Of a stretch of 64,000 nt of DNA, positions 1 to 9,165 are shown piece after piece. The notes beneath the pieces are model-generated. The model had not been told where the DNA came from and ran no database searches. It worked only from the letters and a program-made list of their open reading frames with translations. Origin of the DNA: Streptomyces sp. HUAS MG91 (GTDB taxonomy: Bacteria > Actinomycetota > Actinomycetes > Streptomycetales > Streptomycetaceae); contig NZ_CP159534.1 in NCBI RefSeq assembly GCF_040529335.1, forward strand, positions 7,564,001 to 7,628,000, in the 5' to 3' direction. The position numbers were made by a program, and so were the translations under genes. The first letter of the stretch is position 1, and each line of letters starts with the position of its first letter.

Positions 1-1687
1 GGCCGTCCGCCGGGGCATGGCCGCGCCGCAGGGCCAGCAGACACGAGTCGTCCTGCTGCGGCGCGGGCAGCAGCTCCGCGCTGACCGTGTCCACGAGCTG
101 CTGCGGCGACAGACCGCCGTGCCGCTCCACCGCGCACAGCAGCGCGGCCAGCCCGTCGGTGATGTCCTCGTCGCGGCGCTCCACCAGGCCGTCCGTGCAC
201 ATCAGCACGGTGTCGCCGCCGCGCAGCGGCAGCTCGGCGGCCCGGTACGTCACCTCCGGCAGCACCCCGAGCAGCAGCCCGGTGGTCTCGTCCAGCAACG
301 TGGCCTTCCCGTCGCGCAGCAGGACCGGCGGTACATGCCCGGCGCACACCCAGCGCAGCAGCTCACGGTCGGGGTGGTAGCGGCAGACGATCGCGGTGGC
401 GGTGCCGTCGGTGTCGGTGTCGAAGGTGATGCGGTTCAGCCAGGCGGTGAGCTTCTCCACCGGCTGCCCGGTGTGGGCGAGCCCGGCGAGACCGCCGCGC
501 AGGGCCGCCATCCGGGCCACCGCGTCGAGCCCGTGGCCAGCGGCGTCGCCGAGCGCGTACAGGACGCGCCCGTCGGGCAGTGGTTGCACGTTGTACCAGT
601 CGCCGCCGATCGAGGAACGGGTCTCGGCGGGCCGGTACGCGACCGCCGAGGTCACACCCTGCACCGTGATCTCCGGCGGATGGGAGGGCAGCACCGCCTC
701 GCGCAGCCGGGCCGCGACCCGGGCCTCGGCGTCCGCCCGCTGCCGCCGCCGCTCCGCGGCGTGCACCGCCTCGTCCAGCTGCACCCGCCGCAGATAGGAC
801 TTCGACACGTCCCGTACGAGGGCCTGGACGCCCCACACGGGACCGCTCGCCGCCCGCAGCGGCTCCAGGGTGAAGCGGATGTGGCGGGTGTCGTCCGTGA
901 GGCGCAGCCGCAGCTCCAGCTCCACGGGAAGCCCGGACAGCACGTGCTCCAGCGCGACCCGGAACGCGGTGCGGTCCTCCGGCACCAGCCGGCGGGCCAG
1001 CTCACCCAGCGTGAGCGGCGCCGATCCCGGCGGCCTGTCGAAGATCACGTACAGGCCGGGTGACCAGTCGCTGTGCCGCGAGGCCAGCTCCCACTCGCCC
1101 CAGCCGATGAGGCCCCGCTCCTGCACCCGGTCGCTGATCAGCTCGTGCCGGCGGGCCGTGCCGTCGAAGGTCACCACCACATGGCCCCGATGACGCGTCG
1201 CGGTGATCCGCAGCCGCCGGTGCAGCGGCTCGCCGCCGAGCAGCAGGGTCGCGTCCCAGTCGCGGCCGGTCACCGGCTCCCCGGTGGTCAGGACCCGGCG
1301 CAGCGCCGCGAACAGCCCGGAGGCCTCCGATGTCGGCTGGGACACGGTCAGCAGCTGCCCGTGACGGGGCAGTGAGCGCGCCACCAGGGCCCGGCCCGCC
1401 GCGTTCACGGCCACGTCCACGAAGTCCACGACCTGCCCCGTCGCGTCCGTGACCGGGGCGAACACCACGGTCGGCTCGGCGGACGCGTCCACCACCTCAC
1501 ACGCCCAGTCCGGTGGGTCCACCGGCAGCTCGGGCGCGCTCAGGGCGGCGTCGCGCACCGCCTCCCCGCCCAGGAGCCGGAAGGAGTGCCGCAGCGCCTC
1601 GCGGGCCTGCCGCGTGAGCAGCGCGTCGATCTCGGTGAGCTCCGGCGGGGCGGGCGGGTCCGGTGCGCCGGGTGCCGCCTGGGCCAT
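1..1687 (-). CDS. SpoIIE/PP2C-type serine phosphatase with PAS-like sensor region (3' end outside window)
   Basis: Reading back from ATG at 1687 (strong GGAGGAACC ribosome site) gives an open frame of 562 codons that leaves the window at base 1, so the C-terminus is missing. Residues about 1-320 form a variable sensory part with PAS-like segments. From about residue 340 a SpoIIE/PP2C domain follows, with the metal-binding patterns GGDW (about 363) and GDAAGHG, and near the edge a CTDG segment. The family dephosphorylates anti-sigma-factor antagonists, or acts as an aerobic-actinomycete signalling phosphatase, in the cytoplasm. No membrane segment or kinase-like ATPase domain is visible. The gene is divergent from the kinase-like gene at 1872. 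The domain call is secure; the partner protein is unknown. Confidence 0.88.
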   Translation of the reverse strand, partial: MAQAAPGAPDPPAPPELTEIDALLTRQAREALRHSFRLLGGEAVRDAALSAPELPVDPPDWACEVVDASAEPTVVFAPVTDATGQVVDFVDVAVNAAGRALVARSLPRHGQLLTVSQPTSEASGLFAALRRVLTTGEPVTGRDWDATLLLGGEPLHRRLRITATRHRGHVVVTFDGTARRHELISDRVQERGLIGWGEWELASRHSDWSPGLYVIFDRPPGSAPLTLGELARRLVPEDRTAFRVALEHVLSGLPVELELRLRLTDDTRHIRFTLEPLRAASGPVWGVQALVRDVSKSYLRRVQLDEAVHAAERRRQRADAEARVAARLREAVLPSHPPEITVQGVTSAVAYRPAETRSSIGGDWYNVQPLPDGRVLYALGDAAGHGLDAVARMAALRGGLAGLAHTGQPVEKLTAWLNRITFDTDTDGTATAIVCRYHPDRELLRWVCAGHVPPVLLRDGKATLLDETTGLLLGVLPEVTYRAAELPLRGGDTVLMCTDGLVERRDEDITDGLAALLCAVERHGGLSPQQLVDTVSAELLPAPQQDDSCLLALRRGHAPADG

Positions 1688-1871
1688 GGTGGTTCCTCCG
1701 GGTGTCCGGTGGGGCGCGTACGGGCGCGTACCTCCAGTTGACCTTGCTCCGTGGCCGCGCGCACACCGGCGGGGCCACGGCCCGGCCGGTGTGCGGGGAA
1801 AACGGGGTGATCGCCGACCGGTCCCGACGGTAGCCTCGCCCGCCGGATCACCGCTCCAGGGAAAGGCGTCC

Positions 1872-2762
1872 ATGACGACCCCGCGCAAGCTGCACGACGA
1901 CGAGCCGGACATCGACCACGCGCTCGTCGCGGGGCTGCTCGCCGACCAGTTCCCGCGCTGGGCGGGTCTGCCGCTGCGGTACGTGGCGTCGGACGGCACG
2001 TCGAACATGCTGTTCCGGCTCGGTGACCGCCTGGTCGTGCGGATGCCGCGCACCCCGGGGTCCGCGGCGGACGTCCCGGGGGAGCGGGACTGGCTGCGGC
2101 GGCTCGGCCCCGCCCTGCCCGTCCCGGTGCCGGAGCCGGTCGGCGCCGGAGTGCCGGGCCGCGGGTACCCCTGGCAGTGGTCCATCCACCGGTGGATCGA
2201 CGGCGTGCTGCCGACGGTCGGCACCGGCGGACAGCCCGCGCCGTTCGCGCAGGACGTGGCGGACTTCGTACGGGCCCTGTGGCGCGTCGACACCACCGGC
2301 GCCCCGGCGGCGGAGCGGGGCAGTCCGCTCGCCCCGCGCGACGCCCCGACCCGTGCCGCCCTCGACCGGCTCGCCGGCGTCGTCGACAGGGCCGCCGCGC
2401 TCGACCTGTGGGAGAGCGCGCTCGGCGCGCCCCGCCGGGACGGCCCCGACGTCTGGGTCCACGGTGACCTGGAGCCGGGAAACCTGCTGGTCGACCCGGA
2501 CAGCGGACGCCTCGCCGCCGTCATCGACTTCGGCTGTACGGGCGTCGGGGACCCGGCGGTGGACCTGATCGTCGCCTGGTACGTCCTCGACGACTGCCTG
2601 CGCGACACCTTCCGCGCCGCCGTCGGCTGCGACGAGGCCACCTGGACGCGCGGCCGCGGCTGGGCGCTCAGCATCGCCGCGCTCGAACTGTCCTACTACC
2701 GCGGCCGCAACGCCTTCATGGCCGACACCGCGGCACGGGTCATGGGCCGGCTCCTCGGCTGA
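1872..2762 (+). CDS. Aminoglycoside phosphotransferase-family kinase
   Basis: The 296-residue protein starts at ATG 1872 (MTTPRKLHDDEPDIDHALV) behind a weak purine stretch. An upstream in-frame extension lies antisense to the phosphatase gene and is rejected. The catalytic motif HGDLEPGNLL and the metal-binding motif IDFGCTGVGDPAVD are both intact, and the N-lobe contains RLGDRLVVRMPR. Length and motifs match the APH/choline-kinase family, which phosphorylates small hydroxyl compounds with ATP. Chromosomal streptomycete members of this branch often have unknown substrates, so antibiotic resistance cannot be claimed. The gene appears monocistronic and converges on the MscS gene. Confidence 0.85.
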   Translation: MTTPRKLHDDEPDIDHALVAGLLADQFPRWAGLPLRYVASDGTSNMLFRLGDRLVVRMPRTPGSAADVPGERDWLRRLGPALPVPVPEPVGAGVPGRGYPWQWSIHRWIDGVLPTVGTGGQPAPFAQDVADFVRALWRVDTTGAPAAERGSPLAPRDAPTRAALDRLAGVVDRAAALDLWESALGAPRRDGPDVWVHGDLEPGNLLVDPDSGRLAAVIDFGCTGVGDPAVDLIVAWYVLDDCLRDTFRAAVGCDEATWTRGRGWALSIAALELSYYRGRNAFMADTAARVMGRLLG

Positions 2763-2778
2763 CCCGTGCCGCGCGGCC

Positions 2779-3870
2779 TCAGCCGACCTGGCTGTCCACG
2801 CTCACCGACGCGTCGCGCTGCTGCGGGATCAGGATCTGCGGACTGCCCTGCGCGATCGCCACCTGCCGCACCGGCGACGGGATCCGGATCCCCTCGGCCC
2901 GGAAGCGCTGGTGCAGCCGCTTGATGAACTCGTGCTTGATGCGGTACTGGTCGCTGAACTCGCCGACGCCCAGGATCACGTTGAAGCTGATCCGCGAGTC
3001 GCCGAACGTGTGGAAACGCACCAGCGGCTCGTGCTCCGGCATCGCGCCCTCGACGTCCTTCATGACCTCGGTGACGACCTCCACCGTGACCCGCTCGACC
3101 TGCTCCAGGTCGCTGTCGTAGCCGACACCCGCGAGCACGGTCAGGGTCATCTCCTGTTCCGGACGGCTGAAGTTGGTCATGTTCGTGCCCGACAGCTGGG
3201 TGTTCGGGATGATCACAAGGTTGTTGGAGAGCTGCCGCACCACCGTGTTGCGCCAGTTGATGTCGACGACATAGCCCTCCTCGCCGCTGCTGAGCCGGAT
3301 GTAGTCACCGGGCTGCACGGTCTTCGAGGCGAGGATGTGGACGCCCGCGAAGAGGTTCGCCAGCGTGTCCTGGAGCGCGAGCGCCACCGCCAGACCGCCG
3401 ACACCGAGAGCGGTGAGCAGCGGCGCGATGGAGATGCCGAGGGTCTGCAGCACGACGAGGAAGCCCATCGCCAGCACCACGACCCGGGTGATGTTCACGA
3501 AGATCGTCGCCGAGCCGGCCACCGCGGCGCGGGACTGTGCCACGGTGCGGACCAGGCCGGTGATGACGCGGGCCGCCGTCAGCGTCGCCGCGACGATCAC
3601 GAACGCCGTCAGCACCGTGTTCACCGTGCGGCCGGTGCGTGCCGTCAGCGGCAGCACCTCAGCCGCCACCGCGGCGCCGCCGGCGATCGCGGTCCAGGGC
3701 ACGAGGGTGCGCAGGGCGTCCACGATCACGTCGTCGCCGCCCCAGCGGGTGCGGCCGGCCCGGACGCCGAGCCAGCGCAGCAGCATTCGCAGCAGCAGGC
3801 CGGCCAGCAGTCCTCCGCACAGCGCCGCGCCGGTCAGGATCAGGTCGTGGAGGTCGGCCGTGCGGGTCAT
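2779..3870 (-). CDS. MscS-family mechanosensitive ion channel
   Basis: The 363-residue membrane protein starts at ATG 3870. Its N-terminal half has four to five hydrophobic segments, including a glycine/alanine-rich pore-type helix (LGVGGLAVALALQDTLANL, about 155-173) just before the MscS beta domain (QPGDYIRLSSGEEGYV, about 185-200). The cytoplasmic part continues to FRAEGIRIPSPVRQVAI, the usual end of the MscS fold, followed by about 25 variable residues. The family releases solutes under hypo-osmotic shock at the plasma membrane. It stands alone, convergent with the kinase-like gene, and its promoter side faces a repeat-rich gap. Confidence 0.9.
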   Translation of the reverse strand: MTRTADLHDLILTGAALCGGLLAGLLLRMLLRWLGVRAGRTRWGGDDVIVDALRTLVPWTAIAGGAAVAAEVLPLTARTGRTVNTVLTAFVIVAATLTAARVITGLVRTVAQSRAAVAGSATIFVNITRVVVLAMGFLVVLQTLGISIAPLLTALGVGGLAVALALQDTLANLFAGVHILASKTVQPGDYIRLSSGEEGYVVDINWRNTVVRQLSNNLVIIPNTQLSGTNMTNFSRPEQEMTLTVLAGVGYDSDLEQVERVTVEVVTEVMKDVEGAMPEHEPLVRFHTFGDSRISFNVILGVGEFSDQYRIKHEFIKRLHQRFRAEGIRIPSPVRQVAIAQGSPQILIPQQRDASVSVDSQVG

Positions 3871-4035
3871 CTCTCACCTCCGGTGCGGGGGAACACGGTG
3901 GTGGGAGTGCATATGTGATGTTTCGTCAAGTGACACCTGCTGCTCGTTCGAGAGTCTGCCCGTAGCCGGACCGGGGCCATCCTGCCGTACGCGCCCGAAC
4001 CGCCACGCCGACGGGTGCCACCCCATCGAGCCTGG

Positions 4036-4327
4036 TCGCGCAGTTCCCCGCGCCCCTTTTCGGGTCGTCGTCCGGCCGACGGCCGGTGGGGGCCGGTCGC
4101 GCAGTTCCCCGCGCCCCTGGGTTGTCGTTTGTCTGCGGCCCGGTGGGGCTTCTCGCGCAGTTCCCCGCGCCCCTGAGATGCGCACTGCGTGCGCCATCTC
4201 ATCAGAGGCGCGCCACCTGCCCTCCATCAGAGGCGCGCCAGCGGCCATTGATGAGAGGCGCGCGGAGCGCAGCCTCAGGGAGAGGCTGCGCGGAGCGCAT
4301 GCCTCAGGGGCGCGGGGAACTGCGCGA
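4036..4327. repeat. Composite intergenic repeat, copy 1
   Basis: The 497-base gap between the MscS gene and the Gfo/Idh gene is almost filled by repeats and shows no gene. Three direct copies of a 22-bp core (beginning TCGCGCAGTTCCCC and ending GCGCCCCT) lie at 4036-4057, 4097-4118 and 4153-4174, and one inverted copy at 4306-4327. Between them come GAGATGCGCACTGCGTGCGC, then three imperfect short units containing the segment AGAGGCGCGC, then an arm rich in GGAGCGCA. The same order of parts recurs at 9166-9504. Core and inverted core could pair into a long hairpin, so a terminator role is possible. Confidence 0.85.
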
Positions 4328-4367
4328 GAAGAGGCCACCGGGCCGCGGACGACAACGCGCGCGCCCC

Positions 4368-5399
4368 CTAATCGACCCGCACCACACACCCCGTCCGAGC
4401 CGACTCGTACGCCGCCGAAACCACCCGCACGGCACGCAACCCCGCCGCACCGTCCGTCACCCCCACATCCCCCTCCCCGAACAGAAACGCCCGCATCATC
4501 AGCCCGTCCAGATCAACCCCGTACGGAATCTCCACCCCACCCCGAGCCCGCTCGTCGAACCCGTACACCTTCTGGTCGAACGCGTCCATCTCCAGAACGG
4601 CCCGGTCCCCGATCACCTGCATCGACAGCCCGCCCCACGCCGGATGATGCCGGGGCTGGCTCCAGCTGCAGTCCAGCGTGAGCACGGCCCCGTTCGCGTA
4701 CGTGAGGGTGAGCAGCCCCGCCGTCTCCACGGGAACATCGCCCGCGGCCTCGTACAGCACGTTGTTGGTCTGCGCGTAGACCGACGTCACCGGACTGCCC
4801 TCGAAGAGGTCGTCGAGGAGGTCCACGACGTGCACGGTGTGGTCCATGAGCGCGCCGCCCCCGGAGAGGCGCGGATCGACGAACCAGCGGCGCCGCGCCC
4901 CGGGCATGTAGCCGTTGTTGGCACCGGCCACCGCGAGCACGTCACCCGCGGTGCCCACCCGCACGGCGTCCCGTACCGCGAGGTACGCCGGGCTGAACCG
5001 CACCGGATGAGCCACCGCAAGCCGCACCCCGGCCGCCCGGCACGCCTCGACCATGGCCGCGGCGTCCTCGGGCGTGGTCGCGAGCGGCTTCTCGCACAGG
5101 ACGTCGGCACCGTGCGCGGCGGCCCGCTCGACCAGCGGCCGGTGCCGGACGTTCTCCGCGCAGACCACGACCTTGTCCGGGCCCCAGGCGAACAACTCCT
5201 CGTACGTGTCGACGTGGTCGACGCCGAGGCGGGCCGCGAACCCCTTGCCGCGCAGCTCGTCCGGCGCCGCCGGGTCCGGGTCCGGGTCGGAGGTCAGCAC
5301 CTCCACCCCGTCCATGGCGGCGAGGAGCCGCGCGAACCCGCCCGCGTGGACGTGCGCGAACGACAGCACGCCGACCTTCAGATGCGTCGTCTCCGTCAC
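4368..5399 (-). CDS. Gfo/Idh/MocA-family NAD(P)-dependent oxidoreductase (downstream gene of pair)
   Basis: The 343-residue protein begins at GTG 5399, which overlaps the stop of the upstream dehydrogenase in a GTGA arrangement, so translation is probably coupled. The N-terminus carries a Rossmann strand (KVGVLSFAHVHAGGFARLL), and the EKPLATT segment about 90 residues in is the family signature after the nucleotide-binding domain. The C-terminal domain has the usual GGGALMDHTVHVVDLL helix with the family histidine. The family oxidises or reduces sugars, inositols or their acids in the cytoplasm. The substrate is not readable from sequence; ROK control suggests a carbohydrate. Confidence 0.9.
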   Translation of the reverse strand: MTETTHLKVGVLSFAHVHAGGFARLLAAMDGVEVLTSDPDPDPAAPDELRGKGFAARLGVDHVDTYEELFAWGPDKVVVCAENVRHRPLVERAAAHGADVLCEKPLATTPEDAAAMVEACRAAGVRLAVAHPVRFSPAYLAVRDAVRVGTAGDVLAVAGANNGYMPGARRRWFVDPRLSGGGALMDHTVHVVDLLDDLFEGSPVTSVYAQTNNVLYEAAGDVPVETAGLLTLTYANGAVLTLDCSWSQPRHHPAWGGLSMQVIGDRAVLEMDAFDQKVYGFDERARGGVEIPYGVDLDGLMMRAFLFGEGDVGVTDGAAGLRAVRVVSAAYESARTGCVVRVD

Positions 5400-6430
5400 A
5401 GCCCGGCCTCCTCGATCACCTTCGGTCCGACAAGCCCGGCGGGTTCCACGGGTTCGCCGGTGCGCGCCGACTCGACCGCCGCCACCGCGATCCGCACCGC
5501 CTCGACACCGTCCCGCGCCGACACCCGGGGCGCGGGCCCTCCGCTGACGGCCGCGGCGAACTCCCGCAGCTCGGTGAGGTAGGGGCTCTCCGTCATGGGG
5601 CTGCCGGGGATGCCCTCGCCGAGGGGGCGCCGGCCCTGGGCCAGAACGCGGAACCCGGTGGCGGCGGTCGAGTCGTGTTCGAGCATCCCGTCGGGCCCGG
5701 CGACCCTGAACGTCGTACGGAACGGCAGGTCCGGCGGCCCCCACACCCCGAGGACATGGCTGATCGCGCCGGAAGCGTGGGTGAGGACGACGGTGCCGGT
5801 GGTCACGGCGCCCTCCGGCGAATCCGGCGCCCGGTGGCCGCGGACCTGGGCGTGCACCCGTACGACATCGCCCGCCAGCAGCCGCGCGATGTCGAGGTCG
5901 TGGATCATCTGGTCGACGAGGATGCCGCCGGACAGCGCCGGATCGGCGAACCAGGGTGCCCACACCGGGAAGCGGCCGGAGCGGGTCAGACGCAGCACCG
6001 CGGGAGCGCCGACGCGGCCCGCCGCCACGGCCTCGGCCAGTCCTGCGTACGCGGGGAAGTAGCGGACGACGTGCGCCGGGAAGAGCAGCACCCCGGCTGC
6101 CTCGGCGGCGTCCGCCATCTCCCGCGCCTCGGCGACGGTGAGCGCGAGCGGCTTCTCGCACACCACGTGCCGGCCCGCGGCGATGGCGCCGAGGGTGAGT
6201 TCGTGATGGGTGAAGGTCGGTGTGCACACATCGACGACGGTGCAGCGGTCGAGGAGTTCGGGGAGCGAGTCCACGGCCGTCACACCGAACTCGGCGTACT
6301 GAGAGGCGAGTTGTTCCGCGTTTCCGTCGGTGGACAGGATCGTGACGCGCGCGCCGAGCGCGGTCCAGGCGGGCAGGTGCGCGCGGGCGATGCCGCCCGC
6401 GCCGATCAGTCCCACGTCGAGGTCTGCCAT
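5396..6430 (-). CDS. Gfo/Idh/MocA-family NAD(P)-dependent oxidoreductase (upstream gene of pair)
   Basis: The 344-residue protein starts at ATG 6430. Its dinucleotide-binding motif GLIGAGGIARAHLPAW is canonical, CEKPLALTVAEA follows near residue 95, and GGILVDQMIHDLDIARLL matches the C-terminal domain signature. The stop overlaps the start of a second family member by four bases. The ROK regulator ends 25 bases upstream on the same strand, so the three genes probably form one operon, regulator first. Two paralogous dehydrogenases in tandem fit a two-step sugar or inositol oxidation-reduction route; that is inference. Confidence 0.9.
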   Translation of the reverse strand: MADLDVGLIGAGGIARAHLPAWTALGARVTILSTDGNAEQLASQYAEFGVTAVDSLPELLDRCTVVDVCTPTFTHHELTLGAIAAGRHVVCEKPLALTVAEAREMADAAEAAGVLLFPAHVVRYFPAYAGLAEAVAAGRVGAPAVLRLTRSGRFPVWAPWFADPALSGGILVDQMIHDLDIARLLAGDVVRVHAQVRGHRAPDSPEGAVTTGTVVLTHASGAISHVLGVWGPPDLPFRTTFRVAGPDGMLEHDSTAATGFRVLAQGRRPLGEGIPGSPMTESPYLTELREFAAAVSGGPAPRVSARDGVEAVRIAVAAVESARTGEPVEPAGLVGPKVIEEAGL

Positions 6431-6455
6431 GAACGTCCCTTCGGGGAGGCCGGAT

Positions 6456-7628
6456 TCAGGCGTCGTGCGGTCCGCTGCGGGTGGTGCCGTGCTGTCGGCC
6501 GGAGAGCCGCGCCTCGACCGCGTCGAGGGCACGGCGTACACCGCCCAGGGCCACGCCCTCGCGGCCGAGCGTGCTGACCGCGAGCTGCGGCACGTGAAGG
6601 GTGAGCGGACCGAGGTGTGCGGACAGGAGAGGGGTGAGCGGATCGCCCACGCGGGCCAACGTCCCTGACAGGACGACGAGTTCGGGATCCAGGGCGAGCA
6701 CGAGTGCGGCGACCGCCGGCGCGACTCCGGCCAGGAACCGGTCGAGTACGTCGAGCGCTCCCGCCTCCCCGGAGCGCACGGCCCGGGCCAGCGCGTCCGT
6801 CGCCGACTCGCCCGGCAGTCGTTCACCGGCCCAGGCGAAACCCTTCTGCACTTGTTCCAGGCCCAGTTGGGGCAGGATGCCGAGTTCACCGGCCCCGCCG
6901 CGGCGGCCCCGGTGCAGCCGCCCGTCGATCATCAGGCCGCAGGAGATGCGCGGCCCGAGCCGGACACAGGCCACGTCGTCCGCGAGCCGGGCGGCGCCGC
7001 GCCAGTGCTCGGCGAGCACCGCGAGGTTCACATCGTTCTCGACCAGGATCCGGTCCGTGCCGGGGAAGTCGTCCGCGAGGCGTCGCGCCAGATCCAGATC
7101 GGTCCAGTCCGGCACGATCACCGACCGGATCCGCCCGGTCTCGCCGACCATGCCCGGCACCCCGATCCCCACGCTCCACACGTCGTGCGGGGCGAGCCCC
7201 TGTCCGGCGAGGAAGTGCCGCAGCCGCCCGCGCAGCAGCTCGATGCGCTCCGCGCCCGTCGCCTCCGAGGGGATGTCGTGCCGCGCGCGGGCCACGATCT
7301 CGCCGTCGAGCCGCGCGAGCAGCAGCACGATCCGCTTCAGCCCGATGTCGACCCCGACCACGTGCCCGGCCTCGGCGCGGAACCGGTACCGGCGCGCGGG
7401 CCGTCCCGGTGCCCGCCCGGTCGCAGGGACGGCCGCCTCGGTGATCCAGCCCCGTGCGGCGAGCTGTTCGACGAGCGCCTCGACCGTCGGCCGGGACAGG
7501 CCTGTGGCACCGGCGAGTCCGCTCACCGTGCGCGGACTCTCCCGCCGCAACTCCCTCAGCACCACGGAACTGTTGAGATCACGCAGCGCCGCGAGATCGT
7601 GCCCCCTCGACCGGTCGTGCACCGCCAC
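6456..7628 (-). CDS. ROK-family transcriptional repressor
   Basis: The chosen start is GTG 7628, six bases after GGAGGGA, giving 390 residues; the longer open frame upstream has no better ribosome site. Residues about 15-70 form a winged helix-turn-helix (VSGLAGATGLSRPTVEALVEQLA). From about 90 a ROK sugar-kinase-like domain follows, with the ATP-phosphate loop VVGVDIGLKR, LVENDVNLAVLAEH and GAGELGILPQLG. The CxCGxxGCxE zinc motif of many ROK proteins is not evident. The family represses sugar-catabolic operons and is released by a sugar ligand. It precedes and probably controls the two dehydrogenase genes. Confidence 0.88.
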   Translation of the reverse strand: MAVHDRSRGHDLAALRDLNSSVVLRELRRESPRTVSGLAGATGLSRPTVEALVEQLAARGWITEAAVPATGRAPGRPARRYRFRAEAGHVVGVDIGLKRIVLLLARLDGEIVARARHDIPSEATGAERIELLRGRLRHFLAGQGLAPHDVWSVGIGVPGMVGETGRIRSVIVPDWTDLDLARRLADDFPGTDRILVENDVNLAVLAEHWRGAARLADDVACVRLGPRISCGLMIDGRLHRGRRGGAGELGILPQLGLEQVQKGFAWAGERLPGESATDALARAVRSGEAGALDVLDRFLAGVAPAVAALVLALDPELVVLSGTLARVGDPLTPLLSAHLGPLTLHVPQLAVSTLGREGVALGGVRRALDAVEARLSGRQHGTTRSGPHDA

Positions 7629-7831
7629 GGATTCTCCCTCCACGGGATGGAGCACGCGTGTCCGAATACGCAGGACTGTTGCAGAACCGTCCGCGCTTGG
7701 GAACCCCGCCCGCACGGAAATTACGCAGAACTCCTGCACATCGTGGAAGCGCGCACGGTGGGGGCGCACACGGCGGAGCGCCACACATGACCCATTGACG
7801 CCTCTTCGGCCCGGCGTTGACGCTGGGGGGC

Positions 7832-9082
7832 ATGACCCAACTGTCCGAGCATTTGCGTCAGGCCACTCCCGTCGTCGCACAGCGGGGGGAGGGCGTTCAT
7901 CTGTACGGGATCGACGGCCGCCGGTATCTGGACTTCACGGCGGGGATCGGGGTGACGAGCACCGGCCACTGCCATCCACGGGTGGTGGCGGCCGCGCAGG
8001 AGCAGGTGGCCACGCTCATCCACGGCCAGTACACGACGGTGATGCACGAGCCGTTGCGGCGGCTGGTGGAGAAGCTCGGCGGCGTCCTGCCCGAGGGGCT
8101 GGACAGTCTGTTCTTCGTGAACTCGGGCAGCGAGGCGGTGGAGGCCGCGCTGCGCCTCGCCCGGCAGGCGACGGGCCGGCCGAACATCGTGGTGGCGCAC
8201 GGCGGCTTCCACGGCAGGACCGTCGCGGCGGCCTCCCTGACGACCTCCGGCACGAAGATCCGCACCGGGTTCGGGCCGCTGATGGCGGGCGTGGCGATCA
8301 CACCGTTCCCGAACGCCTTCCACTACGGCTGGGACGAGGAGACCGCGACCCGGTTCGCCCTGCGCGAGCTGGACCATCTCCTCGCCACCGTGTCGGACCC
8401 CGACGACACGGCGGCGATCCTCGTCGAGCCGGTGCTCGGCGAGGGCGGGTACGTGCCCGCCAACTCGGCGTTCCTGCAGGGGCTGCGGGAGCGGGCCGAC
8501 CGGTACGGGATCCTGCTGATCCTGGACGAGATCCAGACCGGCGTCGGGCGCACCGGACGCTTCTGGGGCCATGACCACTTCGGCGTACGCCCCGATGTGC
8601 TGATCACGGCGAAGGGGCTCGCCTCCGGGTTCCCGCTGTCCGGGATCGCGGCGTCGCAGGAGCTGATGAGCAAGGCGCGGCCCGGTTCGCAGGGCGGCAC
8701 CTACGGCGGCAACGCCGTCGCCTGCGCCGCGGCCTGCGCCACGCTCGACGTCATCGAGGAGGAGTCGCTGGTCGCGAACGCGGCGGCGATGGGGGCGCGG
8801 TTGCGGGCCGGGCTCGAGGAGGTCGGGGCCAAGACGCCGGGGATCGGTGACGTACGGGGGCTGGGGCTGATGCTGGCCAGTGAGTTCACGACGCCGGACG
8901 GTGAGCCCGACCCGGCGACGGCGCTCCGGGCGCAGCAGGCTGCCGCCGATGCCGGGTTGCTCCTGCTGACCTGCGGTCCCTGGGGCAACGTGGTCCGCAT
9001 GATCCCGGCGCTGGTCGTCTCCGAGCAGCAGGTGGACGAGGCGCTGTCCTTGTGGAGCACGGCGGTCTCGACGGCCACGTAG
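7832..9082 (+). CDS. Class-III PLP aminotransferase, 4-aminobutyrate-transaminase-like
   Basis: The start is set at ATG 7832 (MTQLSEHLRQATPVV) close behind a run of G; a TTG 15 bases upstream is an alternative. The 416-residue length and motifs fit class-III aminotransferases: the N-terminal substrate loop YLDFTAGIGVTSTGHCHP, the cofactor-binding GSEAVEAALRLARQATGR, the ILDEIQTGVGRTG strand with its aspartate, and the Schiff-base lysine K261 in ITAKGLASGFPLSG. GABA, ornithine and similar omega-amino groups are typical donors. The succinate-semialdehyde-dehydrogenase-like gene follows on the same strand about 490 bases on, which supports a GABA-shunt role but does not prove it. Confidence 0.88.
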   Translation: MTQLSEHLRQATPVVAQRGEGVHLYGIDGRRYLDFTAGIGVTSTGHCHPRVVAAAQEQVATLIHGQYTTVMHEPLRRLVEKLGGVLPEGLDSLFFVNSGSEAVEAALRLARQATGRPNIVVAHGGFHGRTVAAASLTTSGTKIRTGFGPLMAGVAITPFPNAFHYGWDEETATRFALRELDHLLATVSDPDDTAAILVEPVLGEGGYVPANSAFLQGLRERADRYGILLILDEIQTGVGRTGRFWGHDHFGVRPDVLITAKGLASGFPLSGIAASQELMSKARPGSQGGTYGGNAVACAAACATLDVIEEESLVANAAAMGARLRAGLEEVGAKTPGIGDVRGLGLMLASEFTTPDGEPDPATALRAQQAAADAGLLLLTCGPWGNVVRMIPALVVSEQQVDEALSLWSTAVSTAT

Positions 9083-9165
9083 GGCTGCCGCCGCGTTCGT
9101 CGCCGAGTGCGGGCGCGCGACCGGCAGTTCCGGTTGTCGCTCGCCCGCACCCCGGTGGCCGCTTC

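Noticed and set aside
17..1063. Plus-strand open frame opposite the SpoIIE phosphatase
   Set aside because: Q/R/P-rich shadow with no motif; the minus frame has intact PP2C motifs and a strong ribosome site.
3890..3960. Similarity of AACATCACA-ATG between the MscS leader and the 17-residue micro-ORF region near 17560
   Set aside because: Only about 12 bases match, the reading frames differ and no third copy was found.
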